Origin: Nisaea sediminum
GTDB taxonomy: Bacteria > Pseudomonadota > Alphaproteobacteria > Thalassobaculales > Thalassobaculaceae
DNA: 64,000 nucleotides
NCBI RefSeq assembly: GCF_014904705.1
Contig: NZ_JACZCQ010000016.1
Span: forward strand, 1-64,000
Direction of reading: 5' to 3'
Part shown: one piece after another, positions 55,701 to 60,863 of the stretch
Numbering within the stretch: the first letter of the stretch is position 1
How the letters are laid out: each line of letters starts with the position of its first letter
Notes under the pieces: generated by a model
What the model saw: only the letters and a program-made list of their open reading frames with translations
Database searches by the model: none
What the model was told of the DNA's origin: nothing
Translations under genes and position numbers: made by a program

Positions 55701-58700
55701 GCATAACTCACCCGGTCGATGCCCTCGCCGCCGTCGATCAGATCGCTGCCGGCGCCGCCTTCCAGCACGTCATTGCCGGCGCCGCCGAGCAGCGTGTCGT
55801 CGCCGCCGCCGCCGAAAATCGTGTCGTGGCCGAGATTGCCCTCGAGATGGTCGTCGCCCTGGTTGCCGTAGACGAGGTCGTCGCCCTGCCCGCCATAGAG
55901 CGTGTCGCTGTCCGCGCCGCCCTGCCCGGCGCCCTGCGTGCCGCCATAGAGCGTGTCGTCGCCATGGTTGCCGTAGGCGAGGTCGGCGCCCTCCTGGCCG
56001 GCGATGAGGTCGTTATGCTCGCCGCCATAAAGCGTGTCCGCCCCGGCTCCGCCGTCGAGCGTGTCGAAGCCCTTGTTGCCGTAGAGAACGTCGTCGCCCT
56101 CGTCGCCGCCGACCAGATCCTGGTCCTGCCCGCCATAGAGCGTGTCATTGTCGAGGCCGCCGTTCAGCGTGTCGTTGCCCTTGTTGCCATAGACCACGTC
56201 CGCCCCGGCCTCGCCCGCCGCGACATCGTTGTCGGCGCCGCCATAGACAATATCCATGCCGTCGCCGCCGGAGACCGTGTCGTCGCCCTGGTTGCCGTAG
56301 ACCACGTCGTTGCCGGTCCCGCCGAAGACCTGGTCGGCGCCCATGTTGCCCTGGAGCGTGTCGTCGCCGGCATCGCCGAGGATCGTGTCCTCGTCCTGCC
56401 CGCCGAAGGCCCGGTCGTTGCCTTCCCCGCCGACGATCAGATCGGTGCCCTGGTTGCCGTAGATCAGGTCGTTCTCGCCGCCGCCATAGAGCGTATCCAC
56501 GCCCTCGCCGCCGGAGAGGAGGTCGTCGCCGTGGTTGCCGTAGACGAGATCGTTGCCGGAACCGCCGTTCAGGCTGTCGGAGGCGTGGTCGTCACCGTTG
56601 ACGCTGTCCTCGACGATGAAGCCGCCATAGAGAACGTCGTCCCCCGCCCCGCCATCGACCGTATCGGCTCCGCCGCGCGCATAGACCGTGTCATTGCCCG
56701 CACCGCCTTCAAAGTGGTTGGCAACACCGTTGCCGTGCATCGTGTCGTCGAAGTTCGTCCCGACCGCACCCTCGATGTCATGGAAAGTGTCGCCCGCGGC
56801 GTTGCCGCCGGTGATGGTCGGCGTACTACCGTCGAGATTCACGTAGATCGCAACGTCGTTGTCTTCGTACGACACCGCATCGACGCCCTCGCCGCCATAG
56901 AGCACATCGGCCCCCGCGCCGCCCTTCAGCGTGTCGTCGTCCTGCCCGCCGTAGAGCGTGTCATCGCCATCGTCACCGGCGAGGTAATCGTCCTGCTGGT
57001 TGCCGTATATGAGGTCATCGCCATCGCCGCCGGAAACGGTGTCATCGTCGTATTCTCCGTGGAGCGTGTCGTTTCCGCTGCCGCCGAAAACCTTGTCGCC
57101 TCCGAGACCACCGTAAGCAACGTCATCGTCGGCCATGCCGTCGATCCAGTCGCCATCCTTGCCGCCGTAAAGCGTGTCGTTCCCGTTGTTGCCGAAGAGA
57201 TCGTCCGAGCCTTGGTTGCCATAGAGCAAGTCATTGCCCTCACCGCCCGAGACCGTATCCCAGCCGTCGTTTCCGTAGGCTGTATCGTGACCACCGCCGC
57301 CATTGATAACATCGAGCCCCTGACCACCATAAAGCAAGTCGTCGCCGAGATTGCCGTGCAGATCGTCGTCGCCGCGATTGCCATAGACAACATCATTGCC
57401 TTGGCCGCCATAGAGAGTATCAGCTGCGCCTTTCGTATAAATACTGCCGATATCGCCGTAAATCGTATCATCCGATTCGTTACCGTAGATAATGTCACGT
57501 CCGTCGGTACCAGTCAGAATGTTGGCTTCGCTCCCCCCAGAGGTCTCCGTCAGTGTTTTTTCAAGATCGTAGTCTCTTTGCGGGACCCGAAGAGAGGCAG
57601 TTGCCCACCAAGTGATCGCGTCCCTCATTGACACTTCTGTTAATCCAAGCTCCTCGGCGCGCGAAATGACGCTTTCCCACTGGTTCGCAATTTCGCTACC
57701 AGCGTCATTCTGACGGATAGCGTCAATTTCTGCCTGATTGAGAAGGTAATTTTCAAACAATTGGGTGGTCGTGAGGTCGACGAGGAAAGATGCTATCGAA
57801 GTATCATCTTCGGTGCTCTGAATGAGCTTCAAAACAAACGGACTGCCACTCGTATATTCCAGCCCCTTCAGAGTCCCGATGACCATGCTGTCAATGATAG
57901 TTAATGGCTCGTCGTCCGCATCTTCATGATCTTCTCGCAGAAGCGCGGTACTCCGGACCACATCAAGACCTGGGATATCGTTATCACCGGTCGTAGATTG
58001 TGCTTCATTGTATTTTTGCTTATGAATCTCGTACTTTTTCTCAGCCGCCTCTTCCAGCGCGCTCTCGCCAACGACACGTTCTCCTGTCTCCGGGTCGACC
58101 AGATAATATTCGCGCGGGATGAACTGTGTACCAAATCCGTCATCGTTTTCATTCGGCGGGCGGTAGTCGGGATTTTTAACCAGATCATTCTGTCGCTCGA
58201 AATGACCCTCGGTTCCATCCTCGTTTGTAGGGACGTAAAAGAGTTCATCATAGAAATCGTCGTGACGGACGAATGACGCGATATACTCGTCCTCTCTGAA
58301 ATTCACTCCCATATCGTAAAGATGCAGACTGTTCGCCTCCGCACTCGCTACTGCGAGCACTTCATTCACGATATTTGCAACGCTGCTCGCCATGTTCTCA
58401 AGGCTTTGGATGGGCCCATCATCCCTGACGGTATATGAGAGAAGGCCTAGTTCCCCATCATTGTCGAACCCGAGGCTCACCGACGCCAACGGCTTTTCCG
58501 CAAAGAACTCCTGAGCAGCGACCACCGCAAAAGAGGCAACAGCAAAACCGATCGTCAGGCCCGTTGGAGCACCGGCAAGCATCAGCGATGTAATGGTAGA
58601 GGCCGCAGTAGACATCGCATTGGTTGCGCCTGTATCGATATCCAATACGTTTCCGAGTTCTGAAACGACAAAACCGACGGCTGCGGCAGCAACGCTGGTG

Positions 58701-60481
58701 GTTATGTTCGCGCTACTGACGAGATTCTTCGAGAAATCGCCACTCAGAAGCGACCGAGCTACATGCCCTCCGGCTGCACTACCTATAAAGCGGCCATACC
58801 GGGCGCCAATTTCTCCCGCGAGTTCCTCGCCGATCTCGCTGCCTAATCGACCGCCGAGGTAACTCGCCCCAGCGACGGCCGCAGCATTGACGAAAGCCGC
58901 CCCAAACTCCTTGAGAGCAGCTTCTGCGCTGATATCGTTGCTTGTAATGTTATCAAAATTCTTGTCGATTATCGAGGCAACCGTGCCGGCAAGGGAATTT
59001 ACTGCGGAGTTAAAAGCAAGCTCGACTGCAGGATCGTCGAAATTTACCAGCGAGGTAATAACGCCTGCTGCAAACCCGACCGCGAATTGTGCTCCGTCAA
59101 CTGAATCGAATTCTATCGATTGCTCTTCGGGGTTACTTTGCTTAACAAGAACCTGATTTTCCGAGTCATAATTAAAGTAATCGATATCTACTTTGCCTGA
59201 CTCTGAATTAAGAACCCGCTCTTCAACAACTCTTCCGTCGCTGAATTTCACTCCCAAGACTGTCGGGTTTTCTCCGGGCGCGCCTGGAATTCGCATTTCC
59301 GTCGAGGAACGCTCCCAAACCGACTGGCCAGAATCAAGACGCCCGGTAAATTTGTAACGCGTTATTGTCGGGACTTCACCAAACACAGGGTGATTAATTG
59401 AACCAACCTCGACCAAGAAATTTTGGTTGCCGCCGTCTCTAATAAAATACCTAGGGCCTGCTTCGTAGGCACCACTGCCATAAGACTCTCCGAATGAGGC
59501 AGCGAAATAATCATTCAGACTGCCTTCCAAATTCCCATTTCTATTGTCAATAATATTACTTAGAAAAAAATCCCTGACAGGAACCCTGTCCCCAAACAAT
59601 GCAGAGACTACATTCTGCGCATTCGTCAGATCATTCCCGCCAAGACCAAAATTAAAACGCGAATCGAAGCCGACATTGACAGGATTTTCAATCGCGTCAT
59701 TCCCCTCGCCGCCATAAATACTGTCATTTCCAGCCCCTCCCGAAACGGAATCGCTTCCACTTCCCGTTGCCAGCTCCGGAAATAAATACCCCTCACTTGC
59801 CTCGCAATATGAGGCAGCATTTTGCCAATGACCAACATTAGCAGCAACCTGACCAAGGTAATTATCAACCGAGCCAAAGGCACCAACAAATGTTTCCTTA
59901 TCAAATACAATAAACGCTTGAGGTGCCTCAACCGGCTGCCCAGTTGCATCCGACGACACAAACAAATCATATATAAACTCTGCGGCCTGCTCTGCGGCCA
60001 AGCCAACACCATTTGCTGTATCAGCTACGAATTTTGAACCGTAAATAAATGTCGTACCGCCGGCGACGACACCACCCAAAGGCCCACCAGCCGCTGTCCC
60101 GGCTGTGGCAGCAGCTCCTGTCAAACCAATAACGACAACTTCACCGCCTAAGGCATACGCGTTAGAAGCAACGATCCTGGCAGCACCTCCGATCCATTCA
60201 CGCATCGGATCAACAGCATTTGAAATCTCTCCATATTCCTCCACCGCATCAAATGCCGCGCCGAACGCGACACCAGCGTAACCTGCCCTACGGCTAAAAT
60301 TTAAAAGATTAGGATTATTAAGTTTAGGTAACTTCTCGATACCGATAGGAAGTCCACCATTAACACTGTCAATTAGAGTATTAGTCGTCGCCGGCGTCTT
60401 CAATACCTCTAGAACTGCTTTCCCCGCATCAGAAAGATTTTGAACAGCTTCATTTGCAGAATCATTGTTTGAGTCGGTCAC
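40733..60481 (-). CDS. Giant RTX repeat protein, type I secreted
   Basis: About 6,582 residues (roughly 650 kDa). Start GTG 60481 follows GTGGAG six bases upstream; the frame is open to a TTG at 60517. Residues 1-980 are mostly unique, with two Gly/Ala-rich hydrophobic stretches (about 100-170 and 545-720) and one short RTX block near 240. From 981 on, hundreds of GGxGxDxLx nonapeptides form calcium-binding beta rolls, first in a 'YGNQGDD' flavour. Interposed are a Calx-beta-like domain (about 2648-2768), two jelly-roll modules (about 3778-3953 and 4322-4497) and some sixteen SRFHDVEEVRL spacers. An EF-hand-like DPLVLDLDGDGIELIS segment (about 6286), an acidic stretch and a secretion-signal-type end follow. 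I saw one Cys. Adhesin or matrix role is likely; toxin activity cannot be excluded. Confidence 0.93.
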   Translation of the reverse strand: MTDSNNDSANEAVQNLSDAGKAVLEVLKTPATTNTLIDSVNGGLPIGIEKLPKLNNPNLLNFSRRAGYAGVAFGAAFDAVEEYGEISNAVDPMREWIGGAARIVASNAYALGGEVVVIGLTGAAATAGTAAGGPLGGVVAGGTTFIYGSKFVADTANGVGLAAEQAAEFIYDLFVSSDATGQPVEAPQAFIVFDKETFVGAFGSVDNYLGQVAANVGHWQNAASYCEASEGYLFPELATGSGSDSVSGGAGNDSIYGGEGNDAIENPVNVGFDSRFNFGLGGNDLTNAQNVVSALFGDRVPVRDFFLSNIIDNRNGNLEGSLNDYFAASFGESYGSGAYEAGPRYFIRDGGNQNFLVEVGSINHPVFGEVPTITRYKFTGRLDSGQSVWERSSTEMRIPGAPGENPTVLGVKFSDGRVVEERVLNSESGKVDIDYFNYDSENQVLVKQSNPEEQSIEFDSVDGAQFAVGFAAGVITSLVNFDDPAVELAFNSAVNSLAGTVASIIDKNFDNITSNDISAEAALKEFGAAFVNAAAVAGASYLGGRLGSEIGEELAGEIGARYGRFIGSAAGGHVARSLLSGDFSKNLVSSANITTSVAAAAVGFVVSELGNVLDIDTGATNAMSTAASTITSLMLAGAPTGLTIGFAVASFAVVAAQEFFAEKPLASVSLGFDNDGELGLLSYTVRDDGPIQSLENMASSVANIVNEVLAVASAEANSLHLYDMGVNFREDEYIASFVRHDDFYDELFYVPTNEDGTEGHFERQNDLVKNPDYRPPNENDDGFGTQFIPREYYLVDPETGERVVGESALEEAAEKKYEIHKQKYNEAQSTTGDNDIPGLDVVRSTALLREDHEDADDEPLTIIDSMVIGTLKGLEYTSGSPFVLKLIQSTEDDTSIASFLVDLTTTQLFENYLLNQAEIDAIRQNDAGSEIANQWESVISRAEELGLTEVSMRDAITWWATASLRVPQRDYDLEKTLTETSGGSEANILTGTDGRDIIYGNESDDTIYGDIGSIYTKGAADTLYGGQGNDVVYGNRGDDDLHGNLGDDLLYGGQGLDVINGGGGHDTAYGNDGWDTVSGGEGNDLLYGNQGSDDLFGNNGNDTLYGGKDGDWIDGMADDDVAYGGLGGDKVFGGSGNDTLHGEYDDDTVSGGDGDDLIYGNQQDDYLAGDDGDDTLYGGQDDDTLKGGAGADVLYGGEGVDAVSYEDNDVAIYVNLDGSTPTITGGNAAGDTFHDIEGAVGTNFDDTMHGNGVANHFEGGAGNDTVYARGGADTVDGGAGDDVLYGGFIVEDSVNGDDHASDSLNGGSGNDLVYGNHGDDLLSGGEGVDTLYGGGENDLIYGNQGTDLIVGGEGNDRAFGGQDEDTILGDAGDDTLQGNMGADQVFGGTGNDVVYGNQGDDTVSGGDGMDIVYGGADNDVAAGEAGADVVYGNKGNDTLNGGLDNDTLYGGQDQDLVGGDEGDDVLYGNKGFDTLDGGAGADTLYGGEHNDLIAGQEGADLAYGNHGDDTLYGGTQGAGQGGADSDTLYGGQGDDLVYGNQGDDHLEGNLGHDTIFGGGGDDTLLGGAGNDVLEGGAGSDLIDGGEGIDRVSYAHATSGVVAGIGLQSGFTDADTLLSIEELEGSAHSDHLQGSDLGDKILGGGGDDFMVGHDGSDTMSGGEGDDLVRGGTGADVVYGNQGNDTLHGGYAHVDTTAGGQISEDFSDDTLFGGQGNDVVYGNQGSDWLNGNAGDDTLYGGQQDDAVLGQDGSDVLVGGKGFAFLDGGNQGDIYRFTRNFITGDQAALVIYDSGSDSDTDVLELVGFSRNDVVLHQDESVLTVYTEGGGELQLIGNTIEQIRFVDEAGNDLGGTITNGLLPGFGPFTGGTPPSMQSGGVPHAGGGGTYLGSGNQYWSAGNGSDLVYGNGGNDTIHGNGGNDSLYGGRDSDQLHGGNDQDLIHGNAGADLLAGDDGDDTLLGHSDPDNPYNEDNASDTLHGGNGNDLGFGNGGNDYLFGESGNDRLYGNQGNDVIEGNEGNDSLFGGQGSDNVHGGQDSDTVFGNDGADVVNGGSGDDLVYGNADNDTLFGGEGSDTLFGGGGSDRVSGDAGTDTLVDGLGDDTLDGGEGSDVIVISGNGVDLGTNVVQDLGGVYDYDIVQFEGSKNDYSITKNADGHLVVTSNLGRGSTVLQSYEVEHIVFVDDLNAGRMAGNGAFSKESTFALDQYKITQLSLDFAAEGRSTAEFAEQVKRYLDGTDSWENDYGTSDGTTASAYSGINSTLRTDGSYTALLGNTGDDSLYGFNGEETLSGGAGADLLLAGSGADLLDGGLGDDVLNGEEGDDALAGGDGADLLKGGDGSDTLDGGDGADVLDGGARADLISGGAGDDTVLGGDGADTIDGGEGTDLVDYAESEEAVQVDLESGVGSYGDADEDSYSGIENVNGSAHDDTLIGSDGGNMLDGGAGNDALSGGVGEDSLIGGTGADTLQGGAGADTLDGGDGIDAADYSQAESAVSVDLASGSGLVGEAEGDVLSGIENLIGGVGDDTLAGDAGANEISGGDGADLISGAAGDDTLDGGDGDDTLVGGAGNDIATGGAGADLFVLAADGSGSAEIADFDADAGDRLALDMADAAAETAAILDIIANQTLFDGDAVFDAGGALQTVSGLGRALTTEDFGFGRFIIEAASDTVSEGDGQAYFIIRREGDVSRAASVDLGFSDGSNTAVAGTDYDVPTETTVSFAKGERAKTVSVNLRDNGRIDGQSVMLTVALTNAVLGIIEGASADITIDDMLGEAVTGTEGDDLLSGDAGANFMSGAGGNDTLLGMEGGDRLIGNEGDDSLDGGDDDDFLEGNGGADTLVGGAGNDFVSYENDTIGVSVDLETGQASGGDAEGDSLSGFEGVVGGSGNDTLVGSAGDDTLLAGSGDDLLGDGAGNDSIVGGDGNDTVQAGAGSDTIRGGAGTDAVDYSQSSNGVTVDLGSGSGSGGDADGDVISDVEVVIGSDVGDNVVGSGLDETLSGGAGDDSLVGGAGADLLDGGDGADSLEGGAGADTLVGGAGNDTLDGGGDADLVSAGDGDDLIYDDGVDTIYGGVGNDTVYVSDISDLFRILEVEEIRLLDGTLVLAGTDTADSLTGSSGADYVAGQAGDDIVDGAAGDDTIYGGAGSDTIHGGAGNDVIHDDGLDVIYGGDGHDVVYTTDASDLSRFHDVEEIRVDDGSVVTFASGVAETLIGSAGVDTIFAGGGADLVSGADGDDVLYGEGGLDTLDGGAGDDTIDGGNDANVIYGGAGNDLIYDDGENTIDGGDGYDIVHLRGGAWDLERYTNVEVIRHDFVGALVIGTSGDDTLDASGLNDGEEYQVTAGEGDDFIIGGSGFGRIYADDGDDVIYDLYGGDVPQDEDTDEINGGDGYDIVFTTGSLAAVDGQIDNDVEEIVEVTADQALVVGSMTADTVSGNAGADYLHGRSGNDVLDGGTGDDGVNGGLGDDTLYGGAGNDTLYGGAGNDVLHDDGSDIVYGGDGSDTVFTSDASDTSRFHDVEEVRLADGTYVHVSDIDGNSFTGSSDAELAIGNSTADSLDGGAGNDTLSGGDGDDTLIGGAGSDTLVGGAGNDVFYDDGLDAVYGGDGTDIVYTSDISDLSRFHEVEEIRLQDGTLVVSGSDTAESLLGSEADDILVGGSGSDTLYGGAGADTVSGGSGNDVIYDDGLDVVYGGDGVDVVYTSDASDLSRFHDVEEVRLDDGTLVQVGADGTDTLVGTSGPDLMSGGAGNDVLLGGDGNDTLDGGLGDDTLEGGAGADVLYGDTDPGATGDLSGGYGDLTVWGNQTGLSVSASGGGIYSVQEDSSNNYHHLGQVIAGADTTQSMTASFVVRGVSRSTLVLNLREDATSGNHSATFDMSDDSYRDLTSGVSMTAGIRDLGDDWHQVWVTVPAGEFTSTPTAYLASYDVTAEAWPRPGTGLTVFEVRDFQFEYGLAEPTVPAAFSGDDVVTYENSDVGVSVDLSAGMGTGGHAEGDTLVGIEGVIGSAYDDTLTGDGDANTLSGGLGADSLNGGAGDDLLDGGAGADTLDGGAGADSLLGGEGDDSLAGGDDADTVSGGAGNDTLDGGAGADIVAGGDGADQISGGDGDDEVSGDAGDDLVDGGLGNDYLVGGEGNDLLSGGDGVDTLIGGEGTDTLSGGAGTDIVAGGDGADQISGGDGDDEVSGDAGDDVVDGGSGNDLLLGGSGSDTLYGGAGADTVSGGSGNDVIYDDGLDVIYGGDGVDVVYTSDASDLSRFRDVEEVRLDDGTLVQVGADGTDTLVGTSGPDLMSGGAGNDVLLGGDGNDTLDGGLGDDTLEGGAGADVLYGDTDPGATGDLSGGYGDLTVWGNQTGLSVSASGGGIYSVQEDSSNNYHHLGQVIAGADTTQSMTASFVVRGVSRSTLVLNLREDATSGNHSATFDMSDDSYRDLTSGVSMTAGIRDLGDDWHQVWVTVPAGEFTSTPTAYLASYDVTAEAWPRPGTGLTVFEVRDFQFEYGLAEPTVPAAFSGDDVVTYENSDVGVSVDLSAGMGTGGHAEGDTLVGIEGVIGSAYDDTLTGDGDANTLSGGLGADSLNGGAGDDLLDGGAGADTLDGGAGADSLLGGEGDDSLAGGDDADTVSGGAGNDTLDGGAGADIVAGGDGADQISGGDGDDEVSGDAGDDLVDGGLGNDYLVGGEGNDLLSGGDGVDTLIGGEGTDTLSGGAGNDIAYDDGVDVIDGGDGYDIVYTTAGTDLSRFQNVEEVRLEDGSSFSFIQGTEGADSLVGEDVYPGDYIDAGAGDDTVLGLSGDDLLYGGLGNDSMNGGYGADTLYGGEGSDTLEGFDYQDVLYGGTGDDVVDGGIGTDTLYGGEGDDVLSGGSGGDTLSGGAGDDTLDGGMGTDHHSGVTSDLLDGGEGNDVLSGGDGADTLSGGVGDDLLVGGVDADILDGGDGNDAVDYTQSSGAVTVDLGSGTGSGGDAQGDVISSVEIVTGSAGGDAIAGSGHDETLYGGSGDDSLSGGAGADVLDGGADDDVLSGGDGADTLLGGSGNDTLSGGAEADVLDGGADDDVLSGGDGVDTLLGGSGNDTLSGGAEADLISAGDGDDVIYDDGLDVIYGGDGVDVVYTADLTDLSRFHEVEEVRLEDGTLVIQGTEGADSLVGEDVYPGDYIDAGAGDDTVLGLSGDDLLYGGLGNDSMNGGYGADTLYGGEGADTLEGFDYQDVLYGGTGDDVVDGGIGTDTLYGGEGDDVLSGGSGGDTLSGGAGDDTLDGGMGTDHHSGVTSDLLDGGEGNDVLSGGDGADTLSGGAGADTVSGGAGDDVIYADGQDVVYGGDGFDVAYVTEMPVPSQFYDVEVVYWDGLNITVGTDQADSLLPLQAAIAGAGDDYIAGGFGARLYYGGDGNDTLEGGSGGINTLYGDAGDDLVSGRDYAQDLLYGDDGSDTLIGGDKEDTLYGGADSDLLDGGTGNDILNGGAGVDIVSAGSGDDVIYDDGLDVVYGGDGQDTVVTSDASDLSRFHDIEVVQLEDGTSVTTGTSAGDTVYGSAASDVFALGSGNDAVALGAGDDVAYGGSGNDSVWGEGGSDTLYGGSGNDTLSGWAGNDLIYGGEGDDILSGQEDDDTIYGGAGADLIDGGSGNDLIHADGLDTVYGGAGSDTVVTSEIGDLSRFHDVEEVRLEDGTVVQTGTSGADLLDGGSAGDLIDGGAGDDSINGLDGDDTIYGGSGSDTISGGAGNDVIHDDGLDVVYGGDGQDTVVTSDISDLSRFHDVEEVRLEDGTVVQTGTSGADLLDGSSGGDLIQGGSGNDSINGLDGSDTLYGGDGDDYLAGGATGADVMEGGAGDDALYGGYENDSLSGGSGNDFVHGGLNDDHLEGGDGDDIVVGEHGSDEVSGGAGSDTLYGDHGAYQIDGAGSGNDTLDGGAGSDIVSAGAGDDVIYDDGLDVVYGGDGQDTVILSEMTAGTDLTRYHDVEEVRLEDGTVVQFGTDGADSLIGGVGNDLIHGGTGNDWISSAAGADTLYGGAGDDYVAGGAGGQNLVDGGDGADTVWGSDLGDTVSGGDGNDWLGGFHGNDTLYGGAGVDTVSGGSGDDVIYDDGLDVVYGGDGQDTVVTSDASDLSRFHDIEVVQLEDGTSVTTGTSAGDTVYGSAASDVFALGSGNDAVALGAGDDVAYGGSGNDSVWGEGGSDTLYGGSGNDTLSGWAGNDLIYGGEGDDILSGQEDDDTIYGGAGADLIDGGSGNDLIHADGLDTVYGGAGSDTVYIDHAYGSAVSKAAGASSLTLDFNSGNVVEVVNDVETIVFTDQTFTYSELETAINTVDPLVLDLDGDGIELISLSESAAYFDMNVDGTAERTGWVSGDDALLAIDRNGDGIINNLSELFSEYFAPDEASTGFTALATLDENGDAAINRDDAEFAQLLLWRDINENGQSEDGELRSLEDAGIVEISLATEALGGEVDGNTIETVGTYTNSSGETGTAADVRFAFEAGSEEAAELAQEQEDGEVGAGEIFDEDAEGAADADPDIEEEGTENAEEDGALEEIEPASFLTETGEENSDDSADQSSEDDAEFAEIAGQMTDAMSVFDITPADSENSVDAVPEVPVIVEDTDETDLGVAA
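41799..42316. repeat. Internal duplication A, copy 2 (518 bp)
   Basis: Appears identical to 43602-44119, offset 1,803 bp (601 codons). It covers RTX repeats and one SRFHDIEVVQL spacer near the C-terminus of the RTX protein. Confidence 0.85.
43602..44119. repeat. Internal duplication A, copy 1 (518 bp)
   Basis: Partner of 41799-42316. Both ends are sharp: the sequences diverge within a few bases outside the block. Confidence 0.85.
44652..45126. repeat. Internal duplication B, copy 2 (475 bp)
   Basis: Matches 45777-46251 with only a few base changes, mostly at third codon positions; offset 1,125 bp (375 codons). Encodes the block with MGTDHHSGVTSDLLDGG and EDVYPGDYIDAGAGD. Confidence 0.85.
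45777..46251. repeat. Internal duplication B, copy 1 (475 bp)
   Basis: Partner of 44652-45126. The few silent differences make this duplication look older than C. Confidence 0.85.
46409..47719. repeat. Internal duplication C, copy 2 (about 1.31 kb, jelly-roll module)
   Basis: Appears base-for-base equal to 48041-49351, offset 1,632 bp (544 codons). Encodes the jelly-roll module, a VSVDLSAGMGTGGHAEGD segment and a run of RTX repeats. Weaker likeness continues to about 47900. Confidence 0.88.
48041..49351. repeat. Internal duplication C, copy 1 (about 1.31 kb, jelly-roll module)
   Basis: Partner of 46409-47719 in tandem, in frame. Lack of visible base changes suggests a recent duplication or gene conversion. 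Confidence 0.88.
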
Positions 60482-60527
60482 GACATTCTCCACTAAAATA
60501 AGAAAATTATATTCCAATATTTTTCAA

Positions 60528-60863
60528 TTACGGCCCATATCGAATTCGAAGTAACTTGACCACCAACCAATTAAACGGCGATAAAACAAAGCAAAAGAAT
60601 ACAGAAATTACCCACCTTATAAATATGTAATTTATATCCTCCAAAACAAATTCAAACCCCTCCCTTTTTGAAAAACACGAAATCAATAAAAGGGACGCCA
60701 ACATGCAAATAAACCAATACTTTGAGAATTTCTTATTAACTAAATCTGAAAAAAATTTAACCCCATAAGCAAAATATATTAATATTAAAACAAAAAATGC
60801 GCCTTCATGGAGAAACTCATAAAGCGTATAACTTCCTTTATATGCTTCATCAAAAAGACTCAT
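60528..60863 (-). CDS. Small membrane protein between HlyD and RTX genes, unknown function
   Basis: A 111-residue protein, clearly lower in GC than the secretion genes. It has three or more hydrophobic segments (GAFFVLILIYFAYGVKFFSD, WFICMLASLLLISCF, WVISVFFCFVLSPFNWLVV) and short charged ends. I do not recognise a family. Its ATG at 60863 overlaps the adaptor gene stop (ATGA), so it is translated with the secretion genes, and the RTX gene starts about 47 bp downstream. It could be an accessory of secretion, or part of the same acquired AT-rich block as the RTX N-terminus. Confidence 0.75.
   Translation of the reverse strand: MSLFDEAYKGSYTLYEFLHEGAFFVLILIYFAYGVKFFSDLVNKKFSKYWFICMLASLLLISCFSKREGFEFVLEDINYIFIRWVISVFFCFVLSPFNWLVVKLLRIRYGP

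Noticed and set aside
40733..57540. CRISPR-like or satellite-like regular repeats
   Set aside because: The periodicity is 27 bp and in frame; it encodes RTX nonapeptides with varying codons. There are no unique spacers of constant length and no cas genes.
41786..57631. Very long open frames on the plus strand opposite the RTX gene (for example 51644-54502 and 54551-57631)
   Set aside because: They are mirror images of the repetitive GC-rich codons of the RTX gene (the complement of Gly/Asp repeats reads as Val/Ala/Ile/Arg runs). They have no ribosome sites and no known family.
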